Counted from the stretch's first letter, positions 47,607-59,034 are shown. The stretch: DNA of 64,000 nt from Phanerochaete sordida (GCA_019973155.2 BPQB01000078.1:1-64000); one strand, 5' to 3'. Notes: generated by a model not told the origin, from the sequence alone. A program made the numbers and translations.

Positions 47607-50600
47607 TCACAAGAAGTTCTCTCGCTTCCATCCCTCGACATACGCCTTGACCAACTCCTCACCGACCGCAGCCGACTCGTCCAGCGTGCGCGACAGCGCC
47701 CGCGCCCCGCTGGTGTCGAGCACGACCTGCCCCGCCGCCATGCGCACAAACTCATCATTGAGGAACGGCACGATCTTTGCACACGGGTTCGCACGCGCGT
47801 CGCCGTGCTCGCGCACGCGCCGTAACCAGTCGGCGTACGGGAGCCGCTCCGCGGGCAGCCCGAGCGCGCCGGCGAGTGCGTCGAGCAGCGCGGGCCAGGG
47901 CTGGCGCGCGGGGTTCTCGACGTGCAGCGTGCCTGGGGGCGCGCCGGCGAAGAGCAGCTCGGAGAGCACACGCGCGGCGCGGTTCACCGGGAGCCAGGAA
48001 GCGTCCTGCGACCCATCAGCTTTGTGAGAGGAAGACGGCGAAGGATACGTACGCCCTCAATGTCTGGCACGGCCCCGACCGCGACGCACGACTTGGCGAG
48101 CATCGGGATGTGCTCCGCGGGGTTCCAGTGCCCCGTGGCCTCCGCGCCGCTCATCTGCCCGAGGCGCACGCTGCTCGCCGCGAGCCTATCATCAAACACC
48201 TCGCCCGCCCGTGCGAACATCCGCTCGCACACCCACTTCGCCTCGGCGTACCCGAAGGCGTCGACCGCGGGCGCGTAGACGGGCGCTTCTGGGATGGGGG
48301 AGGGCGGGGAGGCGCGCGTGCACGCGTGCCGCCCGACGACGGCGATGGAGGACGCGAACAGGACGCGGACGGGCGCGCGCGCGGTGCTGTCGAGCGCGAG
48401 CTGCACGATGTGCGCCGCGGCGTCGAGGTGCGGGCGGAAGGACGCGAGCGTGCGGTTGAAGTCCATCGGCCAGGCTGCCGGTGCCGCGTCAGCTGCTCGC
48501 CCCGCCGCCGAAGACAAACGGCACACTCACCGTTGTGCACGATGTGCGTCACCGAGCGCAAGCCGCCGTACTCCTCGTCGCTGAGCCCGAAGCGCGGCGC
48601 GCCGAGCTCGCCCTCGAGCAGCTCGACCTTCGCCCAGAGGCCGCCCATCTCCGCGCCGAGCCTCCGCAGGCCGACCTCCTGGCGCTCACCCAAGGGTCGG
48701 CTGCCCGCGCGGTTCAGCGCGTAGACTTTCGCGACCGCCGGCGACGAGGCAAGCTCGTGGAGCAGGGCGCTGCCGAGGCTGCCCGTGCTGCCTGTGAGCA
48801 GCACCACGGCGCCGTGCTCTTCTGCGGGAGGGGGCGCTGGCACGGACGTTCGACGGAGGCCGGAGACCTTCTGGACGAATTCATCCGCGACGCTCTCCAT
48901 GTAGGCGATGCGGTCCACAGGCTTGTTATGGTTACTCCCATGCGCGAAGAGAGCGCTGCAAAGGCGGTCAACTGAAGGATTCGCGTACACCACGTCGAGG
49001 GGCAAGCCCTTCGGCTCCTGCCCCGCCCGTTCGAGGGCCACCATGAGCGCCGCGTTGAGCCGCCGCCGGAGCATCGTCGCCTGCAGCGAATCCATGCCGC
49101 GCTCGAAGAAGTCCTCCGAGTCCCCAATTTCCCTCGCCGTCTTGTACAGTGCGCGCACGGCTCCACGAACCACCTCCTTCAACGCTGTCGGGTCTCCCAG
49201 CGGAAGCGGTGCCACGCCAGCCCTGTCTGCGCGCGCGTACAGCGCGTCAAGCTCCGCGCGAAAGCGCTCCTCGTTCGGCGCGCGGGGCACGCTCCCCTTC
49301 GGCGTGCGCAGCAGCGGCTTCTCCCTATCCACGACAAGCAGCATCTCACGCGCGACGCGCGCATGTGCGTCCGTCTCCGCGTTCGCCGCCGCCACAGCGG
49401 GCCACACGCCGTCGAGATACGCCCCCACGGCACCCGCGTCGCCCGCATCCAAACGCACGTGCGGCGCGGGCTCGAGCAGCAGCGCGAGCTGCGCCCGGTC
49501 CGTCCCCACCGCGAGCGCAGCGCGCACGGCGGGGTGCTCCGCCGCACGCGTCTCGAGCGCGTGCGGGCGCACCTTCTCGCCCGTCGCGAGCACGACGAGG
49601 TCGTCCGCGCGCCCCGCGATGCGGACCTCGCGCGCGTTGTGCGGGTTGCACTCGAGGAGGTCCTGCACGGCGAACTCCTCGGCCGCGAGCGGCGCGCGGC
49701 CGACGAGGCGCACGGTGCCGCCCGCGAGCGGCTCGAGGCGCAGTGCGAGGTCGGTGCGCACGCGCAGCCACCGCCAGTCGTGCGCGGGGCCGGGCACGGC
49801 GATGGGCGCGATCGCGCCGAGCTCGGTCACGCCCCAGTGGTTGAGCAACGGGACGTGCGCGGCGGCGAGCGCGGAGGCGACGGTGTGCTTCATGGGCGCG
49901 CCGCCGACGGCGACGAAGGAAAGGTTCTGGAGGACCGTGATGCCCGCTTCGGAGGGCAGCTGGTGGAGCTCTTCGAGGATGGAGGGCACCGTCATCAGCG
50001 AGGTGGCACCCGACGATTGGAGTATCGCGTGCGTGGATGTGCCCGTCGGGATAGTCGTCGATGCGGGAAGCGCGAAGGGGAGGCCGATCGACAGGGCAAG
50101 ACATGGTGCGAGGAGGCCGAAGCCCTGTGTCATCAGTCAGCGTGGCGGGAGACGCGCGACCAGAGAGCACGTACGTGAAACAGCGGGAGGGTCGAGACAT
50201 TCAGCGCCCCGTCCACCTGCGCGGGTGTGAGCTCATGGCAAGCACAGTACCCCAGCAGATAGGCATGCGAGTGGAAGATAGGCTTTGGCAGCCCTAATGC
50301 ATTGTCGTAAGTGCTATACTTGACCATCAAGGCACTGCGGGCACTGACCGGTGGTTCCCGAGGAGTGCAGGATGACGACGTTCCGATCCGTGTGGTCGGT
50401 GTGCCTGGGCGGCGGGGGGACACTCGCAGGGTCGAGCTTGCTGTCCGGATTGAAGAACTCCGCGTACGGCGGGACCGTGTGGAACGCCGGCTCCGCGACT
50501 TCGCCGCCTTCGCGGAAGAGCCCCCGGGACTCCTCGACGAGCGCGTCGAGCCGCGGCGACACCACGACCGCCGCCGCGTCCGTCTTCCGCACGAGGTGCA

Positions 50601-51075
50601 CGACGGCCTGCGGCGCGAGGCGCGCGGACATGCAGAGCACCTGACCGCCCGTCAGAGGCTAGCGCGGCGCGCCAGGGACACGGGCACGCACCGGGACGCC
50701 CGCGCGCAGGAGCGCGGCGAAGAGCACGAACCACGCGACGTCGCTCGCCATCAGGAGCGCCACGGGCTGCGACTTGCGTAGGGCGCCGTCGACGGTGCGC
50801 GGACGCTGGGCGAGGCCCTGCAGCGCGAGCCACGCGGACGCGCGCAGCACGCCCTGGTGCAGCTCGCCGTGGGTGATGAAGCGCGGGGCGGCGGACAGGT
50901 CGTGCGCGTACTGCGCGCAGAAGAGGTGGTCGCGGTTGTACGTGGCGTTGAACTCGATGAGGTCGGGCAGTGTCTGGAGGTAGCCCTCCTGTGCGGTCGT
51001 GGGCTTCGACACGTCGAACCTGGGGCGGACGAAGGCCTCCGGCTGGGGCTCGCTGCTCAGCGTATCGATAGCCAT
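47607..51075 (-). CDS. NRPS-like carboxylic acid reductase (A-T-R), aminoadipate-reductase type
   Basis: Six exons: 51075-50692, 50640-50349, 50293-50175, 50124-48531, 48474-48053 and 48005-47607, about 1069 residues. The adenylation domain has HSSGTTGLPK, NHWGVTELG, GRADDLVVLATGEKV and TPKGSVPR. The carrier site is GMDSLQ. The reductase domain has the NAD(P)-binding LLTGSTGSLGSALL, then VTHIVHNAWPMDFNRTL, and the catalytic pair in GYAEAKWVCERM. This is the size and order of basidiomycete L-aminoadipate-reductase-like enzymes (CsNPS3-like), which activate a carboxylic acid and release it as aldehyde or alcohol. The lack of a condensation domain argues against peptide synthesis. Specificity cannot be read. 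The convergent PLP enzyme next door may supply or modify its substrate. Confidence 0.9.
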
Positions 51076-52120
51076 GGCGGATCTGTGTAGGCGAAGTTGC
51101 AGAAGATTGTTGGGAGCCAAAGTGAGGTTGGGATCTCGAGAGCCCCATCGTATAAATACGACATACGACACATCTTGGAATTAAAACGATCCCCGTCAGC
51201 CGAAGCTTATGGGCATCTATCGCAAACGGAAGCACGGCCGATGGGGCCCTACGTGCCAAACTAGGTTGGTACGGCGATGGAGGACTAGGTGCGGTCTGCT
51301 CAGCATCGGCGTGCTTTGCGAGAAACCAGGACATACCCAGCGTGACCAGGGGCGCCGCATCCCATCAAGGCTTAAGCTCATTGGAGCCGCAGGGAAACCG
51401 CTAGGCTATGCCTGGAACTATACAAGCCCTGGGGGACCCCGGGGATGGTATGCATCTCCATCGCGACAGGATGGGAAGCAATGTGGGTGCATGCCGAGAT
51501 ATCGTGCGCCGCAGACAGCGCGCCTGGCGCAGCAAGGGTCTGCCAGACGGCGTATTGGTGCCTAGCGTGAATGCTACCGGAGTTGCAGTGGGGCAGAGAC
51601 ACTCGGCGGGCGTGATAATGCTAGTGTGCGCCCGTCGGAATAGTGACAAGACTAGCAGGTCGGTCGGAGGGAACAATTGTGTGTCCATGGCGGTGGCGAA
51701 CCTGGAACATTACTCGGGTCCCCGGACGCTGGTCGTCGGCCCCTGCGAAGCAGGCTGCATGCTGCAGCCATTCAACGGACTGTATAGAAGAAGTCTTACT
51801 AGAATACCTTACAGAATCGATGCAGGAGTCAGTGTGATAAGAAGCCAACGGTAGAAACCAACGTTGTCCGGGAAGGTCGGGGTCGAAGGGAGAGGGCCGA
51901 GTGCGGGCGCTTGCGGATGGCGCCCCGCCCCTTTCCCCAAATGGCTTTGATGCGCATCGTACTTTAGACACATTTGGAAGGTGAGTAAGTCGGGAAGTCG
52001 GACGACCTGCACCGACAAGTCTAGGAGTCAAGCACAACATGACGGAGTGTCTTCAAGAAAGATATTTTGGGAGAGCGGCCATGCAGTAGCCTCTAAGAAA
52101 TTGAAGAACGTCCCCGTGCT
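51076..52120. other. Intergenic region, NRPS-like promoter to SANT-like array
   Basis: About 1 kb. It starts with the promoter of the NRPS-like gene (TATA-like element at 51151) and ends in the 3' flank of SANT-like gene D, where GTGTCTTCAAGAAAG at about 52047 also occurs in the 3' flank of copy C (about 54654). No gene is supported. Confidence 0.45.
51151..51158 (-). promoter_or_regulatory. TATA-like box of the NRPS-like gene
   Basis: The near-palindromic TATTTATA (plus strand TATAAATA) sits 76 bases upstream of the NRPS-like start codon at 51075, in GC-moderate sequence. It is a single motif match at a sensible distance. Confidence 0.4.
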
Positions 52121-53264
52121 CTATCCGATGATACAAGTGCCAGAGCGAGCGGATGGATGGTGGACATGCTGTGAAAGGGCGCGGCGAATGTACAACGTGC
52201 GCGCTTCCTTACTCGAGATCGCCAGGAAGAAGTCGACAACAGCGGGGCGCTGCTCAAAGAGCTCGGCGATTGCCACCTGCTCATGTACTGTATAGGCGTC
52301 GTCGGCTTCCATGAGACGGATGGCGCCGGTACGGCGCTCTGCAATAAAGCTACGGTCCCGGTCGTCGCTTTTGTGTGTCGGAATAGCATCCTCCGGCGCA
52401 GTATTCGCCTGCACAGAGGTAGAGCCTAAGTTAGAGGGCGAAAGGAGAGCTGCCGTGCTCGCGCTGACGTTGGTTGGCTTGGAGGAGAGCGCATCACACT
52501 CCGATCTTTCTACGAATACAGAGCCTGGCGATAGCCCGCACAGGGTCCCGGAGACGTTGCGGGTTCGCGAGTGACGACTTCGAGGCACGGGAGTGGAAGG
52601 AGGCGGCGTCTGCAGTATCTAGGTCAATACTCATAGAATGCAGTCAAACTAAGTGCTCACTGGTTCAAAAGCTGGTGAGTTGGACTCATATCCGGAGTTG
52701 TTGGATGGGGACTCGAGGTCCACTACGTCGTCTTGCCCGTCGCCAGCCTCCGAGTACAGAAGCTTGATCTTGTCGTACAAAGGCCATGCGGTATCGCGAA
52801 ACCTCTTATATCTTCCATGGATCTAGACTTTACGAGTTAGCACATGCCTCAAACCGGACGTTCAGATACGCCGTACCATCAAGAGCTGCTCCCACCTCTC
52901 TGGTGACGCGACGAGCATCTTCCTATCGGCATCCCACTCTACGCCCAGCTCACCCCGCAGGCTCTCGACGTCCGCCAGATACAGCTTGAACTTCTACACC
53001 ACAGCAGCAGGTCCTCGCGTCAGCCCAGCACGCGCGCAACGGCGTCCGACGCACCCTGACGAGCCGCGCATGGCACTTCGTCGCGTCCTTCGGCGCACCG
53101 CGGCTGCGCCCGCCGCGCGCCGCGAGGCGCGCCGCGGCCTGCTCCCAGAACGCGTCGCGCCGAGACGTGAACGGCACGCCCTGTGCGCGCGCCTCGAGCA
53201 GCAGGTCCGCGAGCAGCGCGTCGTCCTCCGCCGTCCAGCTCGCGACCGCCCGGGTGGGCGGCAT
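52121..53264 (-). CDS. SANT/Myb-like domain protein, array copy D
   Basis: Four exons: 53264-53055, 52993-52877, 52822-52661 and 52618-52121, about 328 residues. Residues 10-70 form a Myb/SANT-like domain (ASWTAEDDALLADLLLEA ... RDAFWEQAAARL ... KCHARLVR). Residues 71-109 continue it (LGVEWDADRKMLVASPERW), with FRDTAWPLYDKIKLLYSE after that. A Ser/Thr/Pro-rich linker leads to a conserved C-terminal block near 258-311 (AIRLMEADDAYTVHEQVA ... RTLYIRRAL). The N-terminal part suggests DNA binding; the function of the C-terminal block is unknown. The last intron is only 42 bases. This is the closest relative of copy C: the last exons are both 498 bases and end in SGTCIIG. Confidence 0.78.
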
Positions 53265-53639
53265 AGGCGCAGACCGTGGAGAGCGCACGTCGAGCGGAGG
53301 CGTGGGCTGGAGGGTCGATGGGCCGGGTAGGCAGGCCAGGTAGGCGGGGAGGCTGGCGCGGCGAGAGGCAGGAAGCTGAGCGGGTGTCGCCTGGGTGGAA
53401 CTCCGGATCCGGAGCAACGACGCCCGTCGAGACACACGTGGCGCCGCTCCCGCGAAGGTCACGTTATCGCATGGCCTCCAGCTACCCAAGAACGCTCGAA
53501 CTGGTCGATTTGGGGATACGCAGACTCGTAACGCACGCTGTATTTTCATCGAAATATTCAACGCTCCACGAAATAACGCACTAAATCGGATAAATCCAGG
53601 GCAGCACAGTCTACCGGCGCTAGCACTTGAACGACGAAT

Positions 53640-53763
53640 GAAGAGGACGTCCATGGCGGCAGGCTGCTGCTCAAACATCTCGATAATGGCAGCCTCATCC
53701 TTCGCGTCATACCAGTAATCAGACTCCAGGAGCTGCATAGCCGTCTCAATGAATATCCTGGCT
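53640..53763 (-). pseudogene. Fragment of a SANT-like array gene (C-terminal block only)
   Basis: A short minus-strand stretch encodes MQLLESDYWYDAKDEAA then IIEMFEQQPAAMDVLFIRR. This matches the C-terminal block of copy A (AVRLLESDGEYTAQDQVA ... FERRPDVM) better than that of B, C or D. The block is truncated after about 40 residues, with most of the segment before IRR missing, and no SANT part is attached. It is read as a relic of an A-type copy. Confidence 0.6.
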
Positions 53764-54237
53764 CTTCTACACGTCTCCTCGGGCAGTGGCTCCTACGACG
53801 CTACCCTGAGGTAGACTCTATTTTACACTCTCAACGCTCATTCGCCGCAAGAGGAGACCGTCGAGCTTGCCGAGCCGTTCTCTGAGCCTATGAAGTGCGC
53901 TGTATAATCTTACATTCCACATTCGACGTTTAAAGTAAACAGCTTGAGCTACCGAAGATCGTGATGAGCATAGAATGGATTTCAAGAAACCTGGAGATAG
54001 GACAAGCGTGGCGAATCGTACCGTTGTAGACTACACCGCTTTGCACACAATGGAGCTTAGGTAAGCCAAATGTTGCTTAGGGCGTTGATAAATAAACGTA
54101 GTCTCCCAGGTGAGACGAAGCATGTCAAGGATCCGTCCAGGGCCTTTTCTCCACACGATGTTTAATTACATATAGCACTATTGTATTCGCTCATACAACG
54201 CTTATACTACACAAGCGGAAGTGATGCATAGCTTGTT

Positions 54238-54590
54238 TGATCGATTATGCAAGAGCCAGCGCGAGCCGATGAGTCGCGATTATGCTGCGCCAGCGCGAGG
54301 CGAACCTATGACGTACGGACATGTTTATTCGTGATACGGCAGCCAGCCGCTGCTCGAATAACTCAATAATCAATATCTGCTTGTCCGCGGAGTACGCGTC
54401 GTCGGCCTCCATGAGACGGATCGCCTCGGCGCGGCGCTCTGCGCCAGACCTAGTGCCTGAGCAACTCCAGTATGCAGCGACCTGATAGTCGGAGCTTCAG
54501 ACAGCTCGACAGCTTGCGCAAGTGGCGAGAAGAGGCCCGTAGAGAGTGAAAATGCCGTCTTCAAGAAGTCAAACGTCATATCAAGCACGG
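54238..54590 (-). pseudogene. Decayed last exon of a B-type SANT-like gene
   Basis: On the minus strand SLSTGLFSPLAQAVELSEAP parallels SLSTGFSPPLAQAAEPSEAT of copy B. After a deletion and frame change comes EAIRLMEADDAYSADKQI then LIIELFEQRLAAVS, and then a second break. The terminal part also matches the 3' end of copy B at the nucleotide level (the GCAAGAGCCAGC and GTACGGACATG words). Exons 1-3 are absent. It is a broken copy, not an expressed gene as far as can be seen. Confidence 0.65.
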
Positions 54591-54731
54591 GCTATACAGC
54601 GAAATACTGGAGAGTGCACAGCTAGTCTTGGATGAAAGCGAGGCATAAAAGAGTGTCTTCAAGAAAGGGTCTGGGATAGCAGCGGACGCATTGTGAACTG
54701 TCTTCAAGAAATCTAAGAATGTCCTGGCCCT

Positions 54732-55955
54732 TCAGCCAATGATGCAAGTGCCAGAACGATCGGACGAATCGTGGACATGCTGCGCAAGCGCGCTTCGGAT
54801 GTACGACGTGCGCGCATCCTTGCTCGATAACGCCAGGAAGAAGTCCACCTTGGCGGAGTGCTGCTCAAAGAGCTGAGCGATTGCCACCTGCTCCTGGACT
54901 GTATAGGCACCGTCGGCCTCCATCAGACGTATGGCTCCGGTGCGGCGCTCTGCAATGGAGCCACAATCCGGGTCACTCGCATTTGGTGTCGTATTAGCAC
55001 CGTTCAAGGGTACAGGATCGGCCTGCACAGACGTGGAGGTGGAGGGCGAAAGCGCAGTTATTGCCCCGGACGAGGTGCAGGTGGTAGTTTTAGCTGTCCT
55101 AGAGGGCACACGCCGCTCAGATGGCTTTTTGGCCACAGAGCCAGGCAGGAGCTCGCCCAGAGTGCGGGAGACGTTGCGGGTTCGCGGGCGAAGGCTTCGA
55201 CGCACGAAAGTGGATGACGTCTTGAGGAGCTAGGTCAGTACTGATAACATGCGATCGAAATAACTGCGCACCACAGGGTCTTGCAAAGTGTCCCGCGACC
55301 AGATCGTTCCCTGCGCTTTCTACTGGAGAGGCCTGATCGCTGGCGTAGTGGACTCATCTCCAGATTTTTCGGACGGAGCGTTGACGTTCATTGCGTCGTC
55401 CTCAGAGTACAGAAGCTTGATCTTGTCGTACAGGGGCCAAGGAGTATCACAGAATCTCTGGTGCTTTCCATCGAGCTATACTTGATGAATCAGAATACGG
55501 CTCAAACCGCTGAAGGCTCAGCTCCGCCATACCTCTAAGATTTGCTCCCACCTCTCCGGGGACGCGTTGAGCATCTTCCTATCCTCATTCCATTTTACAC
55601 CCAGCCCCTCCCGCAGGAACTCGATGTTCGCTAAATCGGGCTTGAAGTTCTGTCCCACAGGCGCACATCTTGGCGTCAGCCCAGCACATGCGTGCACCGA
55701 CGCCCGACACACCTTGTTGAGCCGCGCATAGCACTTCTTCGCGTCCTTTTTCGCACCGCGACTGCGCACGTCCCGCCGAGGGTTGCGGAGGCGCGCCGCC
55801 GCCGCCTCCCAGAACGCGTCCCGCGGCGACGCGAACGGCTCGCCGCGCGCGCGCGCCTCGAGGAGCAGGTCCGCCAGCAGCTCGTCGTCCGCAGCCGACC
55901 ACATCGCGACCGTCCGAGCCGACTTGAAGCGTGGAGAAGCGGCGGGCGGAGGCAT
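54732..55955 (-). pseudogene. SANT-like array copy C, with an in-frame stop in exon 3
   Basis: The exon layout matches copy D: 55955-55713, 55649-55533, 55475-55272 and 55229-54732. The SANT-like domain is intact (AMWSAADDELLADLLLEA ... FWEAAAARL ... KKCYARLNK), as is LGVKWNEDRKMLNASPERW. In exon 3 a TAG at 55322-55320 follows IRPLQ, so translation would end after 171 residues. The C-terminal block (AIRLMEADGAYTVQEQVA) is still open in exon 4. Reading past the TAG gives residues resembling the end of exon 3 in copy B (TIWSRDTLQDP versus ETWQRGTLQHP), which supports the reading frame. It may be a recent pseudogene, or a truncated SANT-only product, or the exon may be spliced differently from what is assumed here. 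Confidence 0.65.
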
Positions 55956-56279
55956 GGACGATGTGGGCAGAGAAGTGTAGGAGATGGGGGTCTGGGTAAG
56001 ACGCAAGGAGCTGAGGTGGTGTCGCCTGGGTTGCGTTCTGAGAATGGGAGGCTCCGTCGGAGGGCACGTGGCACGGGATCCACCGCAGCAGGTCACTTTG
56101 TCGCAAGGCACACAGCTCCCAGGCGACGTGCGATGCGCGGCATTGCTGGTCGATTTTGTGATACATAGGCTTGTACTGCACCATGTATACCCAGGACATA
56201 ACTTGATGTTCCCGATTCGACAATAGTTTCCATATAGCATAGCATGAACTTATGACATACAAGGCAATACGAGGCTTGT

Positions 56280-57621
56280 TCAAGCAATTATGCAAGAGCC
56301 AGCACGTCCCGATGGGCTGCGATTATGCTGTGCCAGCGCGCGGCGAACATACAGCGTACGGACATGTTTATTCTTGATCGCCAGGAAGGAGCGCACGGTG
56401 GCTGGCCGCTCCTCGAACAGCTCGACGATGGACACCTGCTCGTCCACCGAGTAGGCGTCGTCGGCTTCCATGAGACGGATGGCCTCGGTGCGGTGCTCTT
56501 CGGAGCCCATGGCATCGCTGATCGAGTTCCTGCCACCACATGACAGCGCCGTGGCAGCACTGTCCTGAATGAGACTGTTATGGGCCTCCGTGGCGGTGGA
56601 AGGTACGGGCAATGCTGAAACATCGGATGATACGCTGGTGTCGTCCACTGGCCTCGGTGGTGACATGTGCCTTTGAGGTGTCTGTGTAGCTTCAGTACTC
56701 AGCGATCTGAGAGTTGTAGCTTCGGATGGCTCGGCAGCTTGCGCAAGTGGCGGGGAGAAGCCCGTGGAGAGTGAAAGTGGTGTCTGCAATATGTTAAATG
56801 TCAGGTTGAGCGCGATTTCTACAGTGAAGTGCTCACCGTCGGATGCTGCAGAGTGCCACGTTGCCATGTCTCTTGTGGCAGTAGCTGCGGAATCGGACCG
56901 AACATCGGAGGGTCGACTTCAGCCTCTATCTTGGCGGCTGAGAGTGGAGAATTCGTTGCATATTCTGGCTTGACACGAGTCTTGGAGAGAAGGAGTTTGA
57001 TCTTCGTATACTGCGGCCACGGATTGTCACGGAACTTCTTGAAGCGTTGGTTGCGCTAGATGACGTATGTGAGCTCGCGTACCGCAACAACGACATCGCA
57101 AATGCGAACCTCGACAAGCTCATCCCACCGCTCAGGCGTTGCAACGAGCATCTTTCTGTCGCCATCCCACTCCACCCCCAGGTTCTCCCTCAGGTGCTCG
57201 ACGTCCGACAGCGTCAATTTGAGCTGCACACACCGCACAGAAAGGGTTCAGCGACGATCGCGGGAGGCTACACGGGACGTACGTTGAGGAGCCGTAGGTG
57301 GCATTTCTTCCCCGTCTTCTTCGCGCCGAGGCGGCGCGAGCTGCGTGAGTTGACACGCGCGGCGGCCTCTTCCCAGATCGCGTCCCACTCGAAGGTGAAC
57401 CGTGCGCCCCGTGCCTGCGCCTCGAACAGCACGTCCATCAGGATGTCGTCGTCCTCCACAGACCAGATCGCGCGCGAGCGCGCGGGAGTGGGTGCTGGCG
57501 CGGGCACGACCACGGGCGCGGGTGTTGGTGCAGGCGCAGACGCGGCTGCGGCCGCGGCTTCAGGCTCGCCACAGGCCTGCTGTAGTGGCAGATGAGCGAA
57601 CGTATTCTGCAGGGAAGACAT
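56280..57621 (-). CDS. SANT/Myb-like domain protein, array copy B
   Basis: Four exons: 57621-57283, 57223-57110, 57055-56837 and 56783-56280, about 391 residues. An Ala/Pro-rich leader (residues 21-48) precedes the SANT-like domain at 53-113 (AIWSVEDDDILMDVLFEA ... WDAIWEEAAARV ... GKKCHLRLLN). It continues with LGVEWDGDRKMLVATPERW and FRDNPWPQYTKIKLLL. The C-terminal block is near 322-375 (AIRLMEADDAYSVDEQVS ... RTLYVRRAL). The intron-2 donor is GTTCGC, weaker than usual. The start at MSSLQN was chosen as the nearest ATG before the conserved domain; an upstream in-frame ATG at 57708 exists. It lies 195 bases after copy A and 325 before copy C, all on the same strand. Function is unknown beyond likely DNA binding. 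Confidence 0.75.
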
Positions 57622-57816
57622 ACGAGCAAGAGACGAGAGGCAAAGTCGGCTCCGTGTGTCTCGGCGACGAGAACGCCCGGGGCACACGTGATGTGGGGTA
57701 CCCCGCACACGTCACGGCGACGCGCATCGCGAAACATTACATGCTTGACGGGTCGATTCAAAATTACGTGGTATGTAAGGAGAACTAGACATCAGGATTT
57801 ACGGAATGACTGCATC

Positions 57817-59034
57817 CTACATGAAATAGTGCAAGACTGCCAGCGTAGCAAAGGCTGCCAGCGATACCGAGACGGAACGCGAGGGCTGCCAGCGATACTG
57901 AGACAGAGCACGACGGATGTACAGTGTGCGGATGTCCTTCTCAGAAAAGGACAGGAAGGTAGTCATGACGTCGGGCCGCCTCTCGAACATCTCGACAATG
58001 GCCACTTGGTCTTGCGCGGTGTACTCGCCATCCGACTCCAGGAGTCGTACGGCCGCCTCCCTGCGCTCCGGTAGCTGCTTATCCTTGGGATTCTTGCAGT
58101 CAGATGAAGCTGTGAGAGCCGGCGTGGTTGCGGTGGCGGTAGAGCCGGTTTTGGTGGGACCGGGAATCAAGACGGGCTCGCGGGCCTTCTCAGCTGCAGA
58201 TGTCTTCTTCGCGGTCTCCTGCCGCTGGCGCTTTGCGGGCGATCCCTTCAAACCAGCATTTGAAGGGCGCTTGCGCGGTAACTGCGTAGCACGATCATGC
58301 GCACAAAGGGTAGCCGCAGAATGTCAATATTATCTTCACTCAACGTTCGTCGGGAAACACTCACAGCAGAGGTGGGAGCATTGCTCTGTCCTCCTGTAGA
58401 CTTGCGACGGGCAGGCGTTTGGGGACATAGCTTCCTCATCTTTTCGTACAGAGGCCAGGGGTTATCTTGCCACCTTCTGCACCGTGCATCAATCTAGACA
58501 GCCTCGTCAGCTCTGACTAGCGGGATAAATACTCAGACGGTACCTTCGCCAGCTCTTCCCATTTCTCATCAGGTGCAACAAGCATCTTCTTCTCATCGTC
58601 CCAATGCATATCAGCCTGGTCTTTCAGGGACTCGAACTCGACACGGTCGCGTCGAAGCTAAGTGATCGTCAGTGACCTGCTCATCTGAGCACAGGCAGCA
58701 GTACGCGCACCTTCGCGAAGCGATCGTAGCACTTCCTCCCCGTCTTCAGCCCACCGCGACGATGTGCGACGCGTGCGTTGAGTGTCTCGGCTGCCTGCTT
58801 CCACACCGGGTCGTACTCGCTGATCTTGACGAACGACGTGCCGTTTCTCAGCGCCTCAACGAGGATATCCGTCAGCACCTCGTCCTCTTCCGGCGCCCAG
58901 TTGGCATTTCGTGTGCGTCTGCTGCTTGGAGGCACAGGCTCTGGCGCAGGCGATATTTCGCCGAGTCTCTCGAGAGGATAGAGTACCAGCGTTCCGGACG
59001 CTGCTAGCACGTCGGGGCTGCGGGGTGCGGCCAT
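57817..59034 (-). CDS. SANT/Myb-like domain protein, array copy A
   Basis: Four exons: 59034-58711, 58657-58544, 58493-58365 and 58281-57817, about 343 residues. The SANT-like domain spans 46-108 (NANWAPEEDEVLTDILVEA ... DPVWKQAAETL ... GRKCYDRFAK). It is followed by MHWDDEKKMLVAPDEKW and WQDNPWPLYEKMRKL, a Lys/Arg-rich stretch (LPRKRPSN, PAKRQRQ) that looks like a nuclear signal, and the C-terminal block near 264-317 (AVRLLESDGEYTAQDQVA ... RTLYIRRALSQ). It is the most diverged of the four full-length copies. It faces the F-box gene at 59359 head to head across 324 bases, which may be a shared promoter region. Confidence 0.77.
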
